Below, piece after piece: positions 26,575 to 35,375 of a stretch of 64,000 nt of DNA. A model generated the notes under the pieces. It was not told the DNA's origin, searched no databases, and saw nothing but the letters and a program-made list of their open reading frames with translations. Every line of letters begins with the position of its first letter. Within the stretch, counting starts at the first letter, position 1. The position numbers and the translations under genes are program-made. Origin of the DNA: Desulfobacterales bacterium (GTDB taxonomy: Bacteria; Desulfobacterota; Desulfobacteria; Desulfobacterales; JAEINQ01); assembly GCA_016342285.1 (NCBI GenBank), contig JAEINQ010000003.1, positions 62,001 to 126,000 on the forward strand, read 5' to 3'.

Positions 26575-26669
26575 TGTCCATGTCCTCCCAAGATAGTGGC
26601 GGGCCTTACCGGCTCCATCGTCAGACCGGGAAAAGAGCCCGGGGATGGTCAAAGGGTGACGCTCCCGGA

Positions 26670-26924
26670 CTAACGGTTCTCTTCGATCAACGATTGGGCC
26701 AAAGCCAGGTCATAGGCCCGCTTGGGGTCCAGCCCTTTGCCGCTGTAGACGGCCTGGGCTGCTTCGATGGCATCGAAGGGGACCCATCCATGCTGCTCCC
26801 ACAACGACGGGTCGTCGGCACTCCACATGCGAAAACTGACGCCGCCACCGGTGAGACAGACATACATGCGCACCCGCTTGTTCTGGGGAAACGGATAATA
26901 GTATAGACCACGGTTATCTTTCAT
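26670..26924 (-). CDS. Small conserved-looking hypothetical protein
   Basis: The protein has 84 residues from ATG 26924. It is compact, aromatic-rich and basic at the N-terminus (DNRGLYYYPFPQNKRVRMYV), then has 'VSFRMWSADDPSLWEQHGW' and a helical C-terminus. There is no signal peptide or membrane helix. It shares strand and spacing (95 bp) with the Crp/Fnr gene. Codon use looks coding, but no family was recognised. Confidence 0.65.
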   Translation of the reverse strand: MKDNRGLYYYPFPQNKRVRMYVCLTGGGVSFRMWSADDPSLWEQHGWVPFDAIEAAQAVYSGKGLDPKRAYDLALAQSLIEENR

Positions 26925-27091
26925 GGATCGCACTTTTCTATGTTTTGAACGGGTTTGACAGGGCGCTGCAGCCCTTTCAGATGGTCGTTTCGACGAAAAG
27001 GGCAGCATTCATGGACTTCCAGCATGGAATCAGCAGGTTCTTTTCAATCAAAGAATACATTATAGACCGGATCGTTTCGGGATTCAACTCC

Positions 27092-27736
27092 CTATATGGC
27101 CAGACAGGTCAGCAACCCCATGGGCGGCGACCAGACCATGCACAACCCCCGGGTCAAAGCACCGCAGGTGACGGCGACAACCCCAAGCGCCTTGGCATCA
27201 AGACAATCCCCCGGGGCAAATCCCACCCATCGCAGGCGATCGCCGTCCCGGCAGACCGCCTCCGGGCGATGGCTGTGGCCCCGGAAAAGAATCCGCCCGG
27301 GAAAAGCCAAGGTCGCGCGACGAACCGCCGACTCGTCCAGCGGGGCCATCATGCACGACAGGCCCATCTCCCGGTCAAAAGGCAGGGCATGGGCCAGCAC
27401 ACCTCCCGGTACCATGCGGCGCAGGGGAAGCGCGGCCAGGTACCGGCGTACACGGGTCGGAATCGACGGGGTGGCCGTATCGGACGAAACAGCCAGCAGG
27501 CTGTGGTCGTTGTTCCCCCTTACCGCCATGACCTGGGCATCCATTAGCAGGTCAACACAGGCCGCGGCGCTGTGAGGGCGGGCCGAATCGCAGATGTCGC
27601 CGAGGTGGAAAATCATCTCGCAACCGCTGCGGTCAAATCGGTCCAGGGCCGCGACGATGGTTTCCGGCCGACCGTGACTGTCGGCCATAAGGCCCACGGT
27701 CTGCGGCAGGGCAGGGCCGCTCTCGCAACCGTTCAC
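27092..27736 (-). CDS. YfcE-like metallophosphoesterase
   Basis: The protein has 214 residues. Calcineurin-like phosphoesterase motifs appear in order: 'MADSHGRPE' (D-x-H), 'HLGDICD' (GD), 'VRGNNDHS' (GNND) and 'FRGHSHRPE' (GH.H). These bind two metals and hydrolyse phosphodiesters. Its ATG overlaps the stop codon of the ADP-forming acyl-CoA synthetase gene by four bases, so the two are translationally coupled. The functional link between them is not obvious. Confidence 0.88.
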   Translation of the reverse strand: MNGCESGPALPQTVGLMADSHGRPETIVAALDRFDRSGCEMIFHLGDICDSARPHSAAACVDLLMDAQVMAVRGNNDHSLLAVSSDTATPSIPTRVRRYLAALPLRRMVPGGVLAHALPFDREMGLSCMMAPLDESAVRRATLAFPGRILFRGHSHRPEAVCRDGDRLRWVGFAPGDCLDAKALGVVAVTCGALTRGLCMVWSPPMGLLTCLAI

Positions 27737-29859
27737 ATCACCAACAGGGCGTCGGCCACCCGGGGGTAACCGTCGCAGAGAATGATGGGGTTGAGATCGA
27801 TCTCGCGAATCTGGGGAAAATGGCAGGCCAGATTCCCCAGCCGAACCAACAGGTCGGCCAGGATTTCCATATCGGCGGCCGGGCGTCCGCGAAAGTCATT
27901 CAGCAGCCTGTGGGATCGAATAGACCGAATCATGGCGCTGGCCTCGATGGGGCCGAAAGGCGCCAGCCGGACGGATACATCGCGGAACGCCTCGGTGAAA
28001 ATGCCACCGAGCCCGAACAGAATACAGGGTCCAAACCCATCGGGCCGGGTCATACCGGCCATCAGTTCCCGATCGCCGCGGAGCATCTCACAGACCAGCA
28101 CCGGACAGCCGGGAATGACCCGGTCAATGGCCCGACAAGCGTCTCGAACCTGGTCCCCATCGGCCAGGTTCAAATGAACCAGACCGTGCTCGCTCTTGTG
28201 GGCAATCCGGGGTGCACACCCCTTGACAGCCACGGGATACCCGAGGTCGGCGGCAGCAGCCACCGCCGCGTCCATGCCATGGACCCGGCGCTCGTTGCAG
28301 GTGGATATGCCATAGGCTTGAATCAGCGCCTTGGCCGTAAATTCATCAGCACCGTCGGCACCGATGCCGGCCATGATCTCTCGGGCCGCTTCGGGTACGG
28401 GCATCTCGGAGACGGCGCCGTCGACGGCCCGTGTTCGAATGCAGTGGTTCCGGTAAAGGTCGGCCATAGCGGCAGCCGCCTTCTCAGGAGAATCGAAGCA
28501 GGGAATGCCCGCCTCCTGGAAAGTGCACAGAGCCTGGTCCTCGCGGCCAAAAAAGGATGAGACCAGCACCGGTTTCCCGGACTGTCGGGCCATCTCGATC
28601 AACGGCAACAAGTTAACCGTGAGCATGGCGCGAAAATCTTCCAGGGTCACGTCGAGCAGGGAGCGAAACAGCGGGTAGGCCATCTCGGCCCAGCCGGTGT
28701 CGATGATGCCGTGAATCAGAAGACCGTCGATCCCGTCAGCTTCCAGCAAGATGCGGGGAAAGTCCTCCACCAGGTGGGTCATGTCTGTATGAAAAGTCAG
28801 ATCCACGGGGTTTTTGGAACTGGCGTACCCGGGCAGCAGGGCTTCGAGCCGTCTGCGAACCGGCCCTGGCAATTCAGGAACCGTCATGCCCCGAGCGTCC
28901 AGGGTGGAGGCCATGGCAGTTCCCGGCCCGCCGGAATTGGTCAGAACAGCGATGCGTCGCCCCCGCGCAGGGGGCTGGACGGCCAGGGTGTGTCCGGTGC
29001 GAAACACTTCCTCAATGGTATTGACCCGAATCACGCCAGCCTGGGCAAACAGTCCGTCATATATGTAGTCAGGCCCGGCCATGGCACCCGTGTGGCTGGC
29101 ACCGCTTCGGGCGCCGGACTCGGTGCCGCCCACATACTGGGCCACGATAGGCTTGTGCCGGCTGACCCGGCGGGCCACCTCAAGAAAGCGATCAGCGCGT
29201 CGAATGCACTCAATATACAGACCAATGGCCCGGGTTTGTGAATCCTGCCCGAGGTATTCGAGGCAGTCCACCAAATCGATGTCCGCCTCGTTGCCGATGC
29301 TGATGGATTTGCTGATGCGGATACCGCGCTGGTGCATCCAGGCCGGAACCTGTGCCGTATAAGTGCCGCTTTGGGTGGCGATTCCCAGGTGGCCCGGTGG
29401 ATCCAGCATGCAACCCGCCGACAGATTCATGGGATGGTGGGAATTGATCACCCCCATGCAGTTGGGACCGAGAAAACGCATGCCGTATTTTTCGGCCACC
29501 GCCAACAGCTCAGATTCCAGAACCGCACCGTCAACCCCGGTCTCTTTGAATCCGGCACTGACAATGACGGCATGGCGGGTCCCCAGCCGTCCGAAAGCAT
29601 CCATCATTTCCGCAACGCCTGCCGGCGGGATGACCATCATGACCAGATCCGGCGCAAAGGGCAAATCCGATACGCCGGGGTAGGCCTTGCGGCCGCATAC
29701 GGTCTTTTCCCGGGGATGGACCGGCAGGACCTGTCCGGCGAATCCGCTGTGCAACAGGTTGAGCATTTGCACGGATCCCATCTTGACGGGATTGTTGTTG
29801 GCCCCGAGAACCGCAATGGACTCAGGTGCCAGAATAAGATCAAGGGGGGTTGTTGTCAT
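27733..29859 (-). CDS. ADP-forming acetate/acyl-CoA synthetase (fused alpha-beta)
   Basis: The protein has 708 residues; the start at 29859 has AAGGA eight bases upstream. An N-terminal CoA-binding domain (about 5-130, 'SIAVLGANNNPVKMGSVQM') is followed by the succinyl-CoA-ligase-like flavodoxin domains, with the phosphohistidine region around 'SGASHTGAMAG', and then a C-terminal ATP-grasp domain (about 490-708, 'YPVAVKGCAPRIAHKSE', 'GLGGIFTEAF', 'DLNPIIL'). It interconverts acyl-CoA plus ADP and Pi with free acid plus ATP. Relatives also act as protein acetyltransferases, but no GNAT domain is present here. A composite repeat lies upstream. Confidence 0.92.
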   Translation of the reverse strand: MTTTPLDLILAPESIAVLGANNNPVKMGSVQMLNLLHSGFAGQVLPVHPREKTVCGRKAYPGVSDLPFAPDLVMMVIPPAGVAEMMDAFGRLGTRHAVIVSAGFKETGVDGAVLESELLAVAEKYGMRFLGPNCMGVINSHHPMNLSAGCMLDPPGHLGIATQSGTYTAQVPAWMHQRGIRISKSISIGNEADIDLVDCLEYLGQDSQTRAIGLYIECIRRADRFLEVARRVSRHKPIVAQYVGGTESGARSGASHTGAMAGPDYIYDGLFAQAGVIRVNTIEEVFRTGHTLAVQPPARGRRIAVLTNSGGPGTAMASTLDARGMTVPELPGPVRRRLEALLPGYASSKNPVDLTFHTDMTHLVEDFPRILLEADGIDGLLIHGIIDTGWAEMAYPLFRSLLDVTLEDFRAMLTVNLLPLIEMARQSGKPVLVSSFFGREDQALCTFQEAGIPCFDSPEKAAAAMADLYRNHCIRTRAVDGAVSEMPVPEAAREIMAGIGADGADEFTAKALIQAYGISTCNERRVHGMDAAVAAAADLGYPVAVKGCAPRIAHKSEHGLVHLNLADGDQVRDACRAIDRVIPGCPVLVCEMLRGDRELMAGMTRPDGFGPCILFGLGGIFTEAFRDVSVRLAPFGPIEASAMIRSIRSHRLLNDFRGRPAADMEILADLLVRLGNLACHFPQIREIDLNPIILCDGYPRVADALLVM

Positions 29860-29891
29860 GGTACCATCCTTTGATGAACGCATAAAAAAAA

Positions 29892-30166
29892 TAGTAAAAA
29901 ATCCTGGCCAAGAGGGCCAGGCTTTGGTTTGCCCCTTGAAGGGGCTGTCCTGTATGTTTTAAGTTTGAAGTGCCTAAAATGCCTAAAGTGCCTAAAATTA
30001 AGGAATTCTGCCATATCTTAGCTTAAAAAGGGCCAGAGCGAAGCGACTCCACAATTTTAGGCATTTCAAACTTTAGCGCATTTTAGGCATTTGCCGGCGA
30101 TTCTATCGGCATAGCCAATCGACTCTGACCATACCCTGAGGGCATGGATTTCTATGACGAATTAAA
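29892..30166. repeat. Composite dispersed repeat, full copy
   Basis: The 5' stem is extended and perfect, CCTGGCC/GGCCAGG around AAGAG. It is followed by GCCCCTTGAAGGGGC, the middle module and the 3' hairpin CCAT.CCC/GGG.ATGG, ending 'gacgaattaaa'. The copy lies upstream of the acyl-CoA synthetase gene. Confidence 0.85.
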
Positions 30167-30389
30167 CCAGGTACAAAGCACACAAAGAAAAAAGTTCTTT
30201 TCAAGATGTTCGCTTTGGGCCCTTTGTGTCGGAAAATTTTGGCTTGTACGTGGCCGTCATCATTTTAGTGCATACGAAAACGCTTACCACATTTCGTGGC
30301 CCATGCAAAGCCATGGCCGATACAGGAAATCGTTGCCGAGCCTCCCGTCAGGGGGGGGGGTAGTGGTCCAGGACAGCGGAAAAGGAAAA

Positions 30390-30439
30390 AACGCCGGCGA
30401 ATTGATGATAAAAACCTTGACTTTCACATCACCGGCGTT
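30390..30439. repeat. Inverted repeat AACGCCGG/CCGGCGTT
   Basis: Perfect 8-bp arms (30390-30397 and 30432-30439) with inner GATGAT/ATCA pairing. The right arm overlaps the candidate promoter of the downstream leader. Confidence 0.5.
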
Positions 30440-30447
30440 AGTATATA
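30417..30447 (+). promoter_or_regulatory. Candidate promoter for the 30741 gene
   Basis: TTGACT (30417-30422) is followed by TAGTAT (30439-30444, 16-bp spacer) or TATATA (30442-30447, 19-bp spacer). Transcription would start near 30455 and give a leader of roughly 285 nt. Confidence 0.4.
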
Positions 30448-30489
30448 CGCCTTGCCGAAATTTTGGGCTAAAGGACCGACCCGAATCTG

Positions 30490-30613
30490 CCGATAGAATG
30501 ATTGTCAGGTCTCACCATCTGCCCCCTTAATGCCTGTAATCAACACCGTACCAGGCTGTGATAGGCAAGTCGCGAATACCGCGTACGGGCAGATGTGCAT
30601 GTAAACAATCCGG
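30490..30613 (+). ncRNA. Candidate structured RNA (rod with branched apex)
   Basis: Nested complementary segments: CCG (30490) with CGG (30611), GATTGT (30500-30505) with ACAATC (30605-30610), and a perfect 9-bp stem CATCTGCCC (30516-30524) with GGGCAGATG (30587-30595). Inside that, two hairpins branch: TGCCT/AGGCA (30531-30567), extended by ATCA/TGAT, and CGCG/CGCG (30571-30583). The result is a rod ending in a three-way junction, like a riboswitch aptamer or small RNA. No known class was recognised. It lies upstream of the 30741 gene in the same orientation as the candidate promoter. Confidence 0.5.
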
Positions 30614-30630
30614 TAACATCCCCATGTGAG

Positions 30631-30708
30631 CCGATCCCCGCCCCGGGGTCGGTGAAATGCACGTTCGATAAATTGAAAACCCAAATAAACAGCGCGGCTC
30701 TGCGCCGC
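30631..30708 (+). promoter_or_regulatory. Two further hairpins in the leader of the 30741 gene
   Basis: CCGATCCCC/GGGGTCGG (30631-30652, one bulge) and GCGGC/GCCGC (30694-30708). The second ends about 20 bases before the GGAG ribosome site. Confidence 0.45.
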
Positions 30709-30740
30709 AGGCAACATAAAGAACCCAAACGGAGAAACCC

Positions 30741-31433
30741 ATGTCAGACTTTTTGCACAACCTTAGAAACGGCACCCTCAGCAACCGCAACGACAAACCC
30801 CGAAAGACCTACGACAACAACCAGTATCGCCCCACAGACCGCAATGCCGGCAGAGACAAACGCAACGGGCCCCAACGAAAGCCCTATCCGCCGGACCAAA
30901 TGACCCTCGTCAAGAAAATTCTGGAAGAGATTCAAGAGAGTCAAAAAGAACTGGTCAAGGCATCCAGGGAACGGGCTGTGGCCGAAAAAAGGATGGCGAC
31001 GGCCCTGGAAACAATCGCCGCACACTTGTTTCAGGCTCCTGCCGCGGCAATGCCGGACACAACGCCGGTTATGGGAACGGAAACGTCGACTGCCCCGATC
31101 AAAGCGGCACCGGTGCTGAATACCGAAGCGACGGAGACCCCGGCCAAAACGGCAGCGGTTCAGGATACCGAAAAAGCGCCAACGCCGGCTGAAGCGGCAC
31201 CGGCGCTGGATCCCGAAACAGCGGCAACCCGGGCCGAAAGCGATCCGGAACCGGCCGTTGAAGCTTCTCCAGACCGTCTTGAAGTCGCATTGACCCTCAT
31301 CCGCGGGATGCGAGACCAGGGCATCACCTATGAAAAAATCGCCCGTCAGTTGGAAACTCAGGGTGTCCCAACGGTATCGGGACGCGGCAAATGGCGGGGA
31401 CAGGCGGTCAGCAAGCTTCTGGCCGAGGCCTGA
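30741..31433 (+). CDS. Hypothetical protein with Ala/Pro/Glu repeats and recombinase-like HTH tail
   Basis: The protein has 230 residues, starting after GGAGAAACCC. There are three parts. First, a polar, disordered N-terminus (about 1-50) rich in Asn, Arg and Lys, followed by a helix (LVKKILEEIQESQKELVKAS). Second, a low-complexity segment (about 100-180) with imperfect repeats of the type 'PAEAAPALDPETAAT'. Third, a C-terminal about 45-residue helix-turn-helix ('GITYEKIARQLETQGVPT', then 'GRGKWRGQAVSKLL') resembling the DNA-binding tail of large serine recombinases, but without any catalytic domain. It may bind DNA or RNA. The long folded leader upstream suggests special control. Confidence 0.65.
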   Translation: MSDFLHNLRNGTLSNRNDKPRKTYDNNQYRPTDRNAGRDKRNGPQRKPYPPDQMTLVKKILEEIQESQKELVKASRERAVAEKRMATALETIAAHLFQAPAAAMPDTTPVMGTETSTAPIKAAPVLNTEATETPAKTAAVQDTEKAPTPAEAAPALDPETAATRAESDPEPAVEASPDRLEVALTLIRGMRDQGITYEKIARQLETQGVPTVSGRGKWRGQAVSKLLAEA

Positions 31434-31457
31434 TCGGCTGCGGCCATGAGTGATGCG

Positions 31458-31476
31458 TCACCCGCAGAGCGGGTGG
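31458..31476 (+). terminator. Hairpin after the 30741 gene
   Basis: CACCCGC-AGA-GCGGGTG, 24 bp past the stop codon, followed by GTTTC rather than a clean T-run. It may be a terminator or REP-like palindrome (compare 24538). Confidence 0.4.
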
Positions 31477-31593
31477 TTTCAGCCAAGCCGCGCCCAAAAG
31501 GGGCTCAATATCCAATTCACATGACACTTTTCTCGCCGAAACGGTAAAACCTTTCCATATCCACCACTGGAATCAGGTCGTCTAATTTCAGTG

Positions 31594-32289
31594 TTATCTC
31601 CCCATGGGCAATACCTGCTGGACCAAAAACCAGACCATGGGGAGAAAGATCGCCGGAAGCATGTTCCCTACCCGTATTTTCTTTACTTCAAACAGATTAA
31701 ATCCGATGACCATGATCAGCAGCCCGCCAACGGATGACATCTGCGCCACCACCGATGGAACCAGCAACGGCTGAAGCAACCCCGCAGCAGCGGTGATGGC
31801 ACCTTGATAAACCAGCACGGAAACCGCTGAAAACATCACCCCCACACCAAACGTGGCGGCAAAGATCACCGCGGTGATGCCGTCCAGAACCGATTTGGCA
31901 AAAAGGGTCTGATGGTTGCCGGTCAGGCCGCTTTCCAGGGACCCGACAATGGCCATGGCGCCGACACAGTAAATCAGGCTGGCTGTAACGAATCCATTGG
32001 CAATTCCGCCGCCGCCATGGGCAAATCGACCTTCGATCCAACGCCCCAGCGCCTCCAGTCGCGCTTCAATGCGAAGCCGTTCCCCCACCACACTGCCCAC
32101 GGCCATGCTGAAGATGACCACCAGCAGGGCATCGGTTTTCAGTGCGCTCTTCAATCCCACGAGAATCACGGCCATGGCAATAGCATGAATGGTGGTGGCA
32201 GCGTATTTATCAGGAATGCCGCCACGAAATCCAAGCCCCACCAGACTTCCGACGATAATGGCAATGGTGTTGACAATGGTACCAAGCAA
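31594..32289 (-). CDS. DUF554 family membrane protein
   Basis: The protein has 231 residues. The start is set by GGAGG five bases before a TTG at 32289, giving the family's usual beginning 'LGTIVNTIAIIVGSLVG'; a TTG at 32301 overlaps the ribosome site and is unlikely. Six to seven hydrophobic segments span the protein, with the conserved 'GLKSAL', 'GSVVGE' and 'GVMFSAVSVLVYQG' regions. It is an inner-membrane protein of unknown (possibly transport) function, like YqgA/YdfK. The 5' end abuts a partial composite repeat. Confidence 0.88.
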   Translation of the reverse strand: MLGTIVNTIAIIVGSLVGLGFRGGIPDKYAATTIHAIAMAVILVGLKSALKTDALLVVIFSMAVGSVVGERLRIEARLEALGRWIEGRFAHGGGGIANGFVTASLIYCVGAMAIVGSLESGLTGNHQTLFAKSVLDGITAVIFAATFGVGVMFSAVSVLVYQGAITAAAGLLQPLLVPSVVAQMSSVGGLLIMVIGFNLFEVKKIRVGNMLPAIFLPMVWFLVQQVLPMGR

Positions 32290-32297
32290 AGGCGCCT

Positions 32298-32402
32298 CCA
32301 AACTTTAGTTCACTTTAGTCACTTGCAATAAAGCAGTCTCGGCATAGCCAATTGGCTCTGACCACGCCCACAGGACGAGGCTTCCTACTGCGTATTGAAA
32401 AA
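32298..32402. repeat. Composite repeat, end of middle plus 3' module
   Basis: 'aactttagttcactttagtcactt', 'cggcatagccaattggctctgaccacgcccacagg' (in two halves), then a hairpin CCACG/CGAGG that has lost one pair. It sits immediately upstream of the DUF554 ribosome site. The rest of the gap to 32595 holds no recognised element. Confidence 0.7.
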
Positions 32403-32595
32403 CAGCCCCGCACCATAGTGAAAATTGAGGCGAACATCAACGGCAAATGAACGATCTCCCCGCCAGCATTTTTATCTCCCGTGGGGGGGCGCCGCACAAT
32501 GGCGATTGACAAGACCGACACGGCTGTGTGAATTTGACGGATATCGGTAGGTAGAAAACCGCAAGCTTGCCACCGCCTGTCAAAAAGGAGAAACA

Positions 32596-33198
32596 ATGGT
32601 TCACATCGCGGCTATTTATGGAAGCCCCCGTCGCCAGGGCAACACCGCCAAACTCATGCAAGAGGCTGTGGCTGGGGCCCGGTCGGTGGGTGCCCGGGTA
32701 GACGAGATCGTCCTGAGGGACCTGAAGATGTCGCCATGCATGGAAATCTACGGCTGCAAGGAATCTGGAAAATGCGTGATTCAAGACGAATACCAGCAGG
32801 TTCAACAGACCCTGATGGAGGTTGACGCCCTGATATTGGCATCCCCGATCTTCTTTTACACGGTCAGCGCCCATACCAAGATTCTCATGGACCGCTGCCA
32901 GTCCCTCTGGGTGAAAAAGTACTGGGTTGATGATCCAAAGCCCCCTGGCCAAAAAGACCAACGCCGAAAGGGACTTTTCATTTCAGTGGGCGCGACTCAG
33001 GGCCGCAAACTCTTCGACGGAGTCATGCTGACGGTGCGCTATTTTTTTGATGTGCTGGATGCCGAATTGTGGCGCGCCCTGCTCTATCGGGGTCTCGACG
33101 GTCCAGACGACGTCCTCTCCCATCCCGACCACCTGGCCGAAGCCCGAACCGCCGGGGAAGCTCTGGCCCTGGCCGCCATGGCCACTGCCCGGACCTGA
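32596..33198 (+). CDS. Flavodoxin-fold NAD(P)H-dependent oxidoreductase
   Basis: The protein has 200 residues, starting seven bases after AAAGGAG. N-terminal flavodoxin-like FMN site 'AAIYGSPRRQGNTAKLM', then 'MSPCMEIYGCKESGKC' with three Cys, then 'ASPIFFYTVSAHTKILMDR'. This is the pattern of the NADPH-dependent FMN reductase/iron-sulfur flavoprotein group common in strict anaerobes. It is shorter than methanogen Isf and may bind only flavin, or flavin plus a cluster through the Cys trio. The redox partner is unknown. It stands alone. Confidence 0.88.
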   Translation: MVHIAAIYGSPRRQGNTAKLMQEAVAGARSVGARVDEIVLRDLKMSPCMEIYGCKESGKCVIQDEYQQVQQTLMEVDALILASPIFFYTVSAHTKILMDRCQSLWVKKYWVDDPKPPGQKDQRRKGLFISVGATQGRKLFDGVMLTVRYFFDVLDAELWRALLYRGLDGPDDVLSHPDHLAEARTAGEALALAAMATART

Positions 33199-33216
33199 AC
33201 CGGGAATGTTGGACAT

Positions 33217-33300
33217 GTAAAGAATCCTGGCACAGATGGCAGTCCTTGATTCGCCCCTTGAAGGGGCTGCGATACTGCGCTTCCAGTTCGAAATGCCTAA
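33217..33300. repeat. Composite repeat, 5' module only
   Basis: 'gtaaagaatcctggcacag', GCCCCTTGAAGGGGC, 'gatactgcgcttcc' and 'gttcgaaatgcctaa', then an abrupt end. The module boundary matches the point where the 4601 copy is interrupted by a nested element. The rest of the gap to 33531 shows nothing clear. Confidence 0.8.
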
Positions 33301-33531
33301 CCGGAAACGATATCTGCGTCCCCGTTCGAACCCATGCCGGCCCCAACACCGTCCCGACCGGAAAAACCCTTCCCCTAAACATCGCCTGACCGTCTTTGGG
33401 CAGGCCCGGCAACCGGCAAACACCTGTTGGTTGACCTTTTGGGACAGGATCTGGTATGGACGAAACCTTTACACGGCAGACGAGTGGACCGCCGAGACCA
33501 CGACGAAACGGACCGAAGGGAGAACGTCCCA

Positions 33532-35112
33532 TTGCTGATCACCGAAATCCTGGCGCGCAATGCACGCATGTATGCTGAGGAAACCGCCCTGATCGAACGG
33601 GTGCCTGACCGAAACCTTAGAAAAACCATCACCTGGCTGGCATTTGACCAACAGGCCGACCGCGTGGCCAGGGCGCTGGCGGCCCGGGGCATCGTCAAGG
33701 GAGACCGGGTGGTCCACCTGATGACCAACTGTATCGAGTGGCTGCCCATCTATTTCGGGATCCTGCGCACCGGGGCCTGGGCCGTACCACTCAATTTCCG
33801 ATTTACCGCCGAGACCATCCAAAGCTGCGTGGCCACCGCCGAAGCCAAGGCAATCTTTTTCGGTGAAGAATTCATTGGACGACTGACCGAGGTCAAACCG
33901 GCACTGGATAAAACCGTGTCTACCTATATTTTCATCGGAGACGAGACCGTGCGGCCCCATTGGTCGGAATCTTTTGAAGCGGTTTTGGATAACCCCTTGC
34001 CACTCGCACCCCGGATCGATCTCCAACTCACTGACGCGGCGGCCCTTTACTTCACCTCGGGGACCACCGGCATGCCCAAGGCAACCCTGCTCACCCACCG
34101 GAATCTGGAATTTGCCTGCTATGTGGAAAACCGCCATCATCTGCAGTCCCATCAAGACAATTTCCTATGCCTGCCACCCCTTTACCACACTGGTGCAAAG
34201 ATGCACTGGTTCGGAAATTTCCTGGTGGGCGCCCCGGCCGTCATCCTCAAAGGGATCGAACCGCGACAGATTATTGAGGCCATTTCCGAAGAAGGGGTGA
34301 CGGTGGTCTGGCTGCTGGTCCCCTGGGCACTGGACATTCTCTTTGCCATCCAGAGCGGTGAACTCAAGCTCGACGATTATCGGCTGGATCAGTGGCGCCT
34401 GATGCACATCGGCGCCCAGCCGGTACCGCCCAGCCTGATCAAGGAATGGAAAAAAGTCTTCCCCCACCACCAATACGACACCAATTACGGCCTGACGGAA
34501 ACCACCGGCCCCGGCTGTATTCATTTGGGCATGGAGAACATGCACAAAGTCGGAGCCATCGGCCGGCCTGGATTCGATTGGGAATATCGCATTGTGGCCG
34601 AACGGGACGAGGCGGTTGCCGCGGGAACACCCGGCGAACTCATGGTTCGCGGCCCCGGGGTGATGACGGCCTATTACGGCAACCCAAAAGCCACTGAGGA
34701 CGTACTGACCGACGGCTGGCTGAAAACCGGAGACATCGTCCGGGAGGACAACGACGGATTCATCTGGCTGGTCGACCGGAAAAAAGACATCATCATCACC
34801 GGGGGCGAAAACATTTATCCCGTTGAGATCGAAGATTTTCTCCAATCCCACCCCCGTGTCATGGATGTGGCGGTCATCGGGCTGCCCAGCCTCCGGCTAG
34901 GGGAAATCGCGGCAGCCGTTATCCAGCCCAAACCAGGACAGGACCTGGCATCGGTGGAAATCGAAACGTTCTGTCAGGCCCTGCCCCGTTACAAACGGCC
35001 CCGCCGCATCATCTTCGGTGAGGTTCCCCGCAATCCCACGGGAAAAATCGAAAAGCCAAAACTTCGCAAGCAGTACACGGGCAAAGCGGAGAGCTTCAAG
35101 ATCGACGGGTAA
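33532..35112 (+). CDS. AMP-forming acyl-CoA synthetase/ligase
   Basis: The protein has 526 residues. A TTG at 33532 with AAGGGAG about nine bases upstream is preferred over the earlier frame start at 33427. ANL-superfamily motifs are present: 'LYFTSGTTGMPKATLLTH' (P-loop), 'YGLTETTG' (A5), 'KTGDIVREDNDGFIWLVDRKKD' (A7/A8 in two parts) and the catalytic Lys in 'NPTGKIEK'. It activates a carboxylic acid, probably a medium/long-chain fatty or aromatic acid, to the CoA thioester. It is monocistronic. Confidence 0.9.
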   Translation: MLITEILARNARMYAEETALIERVPDRNLRKTITWLAFDQQADRVARALAARGIVKGDRVVHLMTNCIEWLPIYFGILRTGAWAVPLNFRFTAETIQSCVATAEAKAIFFGEEFIGRLTEVKPALDKTVSTYIFIGDETVRPHWSESFEAVLDNPLPLAPRIDLQLTDAAALYFTSGTTGMPKATLLTHRNLEFACYVENRHHLQSHQDNFLCLPPLYHTGAKMHWFGNFLVGAPAVILKGIEPRQIIEAISEEGVTVVWLLVPWALDILFAIQSGELKLDDYRLDQWRLMHIGAQPVPPSLIKEWKKVFPHHQYDTNYGLTETTGPGCIHLGMENMHKVGAIGRPGFDWEYRIVAERDEAVAAGTPGELMVRGPGVMTAYYGNPKATEDVLTDGWLKTGDIVREDNDGFIWLVDRKKDIIITGGENIYPVEIEDFLQSHPRVMDVAVIGLPSLRLGEIAAAVIQPKPGQDLASVEIETFCQALPRYKRPRRIIFGEVPRNPTGKIEKPKLRKQYTGKAESFKIDG

Positions 35113-35113
35113 A

Positions 35114-35312
35114 CAGACAGGGATACACAGGATAGACAGGATGCAGACCTCTGCGATTCATTGGGAGTGAATCACAAAACGCCGCACGCAATACGGCAGG
35201 CGATGACGTATTGCGCACAAAACACTTTTTTCCCCTAACAAGGCCGCCATCGGCGGCTCACACGTAGCCCCGATAGGTGCGACCCATCCTGTTCAGCCTG
35301 TCTATCCCTGTA
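35114..35312. repeat. Nested inverted repeat after the acyl-CoA ligase
   Basis: The outer arms 'acagggatacacaggatag' and 'ctgtctatccctgt' are inverted copies at either end. Inside, CGCAATACG (35187-35195) pairs with CGTATTGCG (35207-35215). This has the same palindrome-in-palindrome architecture as the other intergenic elements here. Confidence 0.6.
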
Positions 35313-35355
35313 AAAAATAAAAAAATCCCGCGCACACCATGGGTGTCCGCGGGAT
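35311..35355 (-). terminator. Rho-independent terminator of grpE-dnaK
   Basis: On the minus strand, 21 bp past the dnaK stop, a long stem ATCCCGCG...CGCGGGAT (35325-35355) is followed by TTTTTTATTTTTTA. It is a strong terminator for the operon. Confidence 0.85.
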
Positions 35356-35375
35356 TTGTTTTGCGATGATCTGAA

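Noticed and set aside
30345-30360. Run of about ten G's
   Set aside because: It lies in non-coding sequence; probably simple slippage or a sequencing artefact with no functional evidence.
30490-30613. 6S RNA or a c-di-GMP riboswitch
   Set aside because: The rod-like outer stem is suggestive of 6S, but two apical hairpins and the short length do not fit well, and the conserved GEMM bases are not seen; left as unclassified structured RNA.
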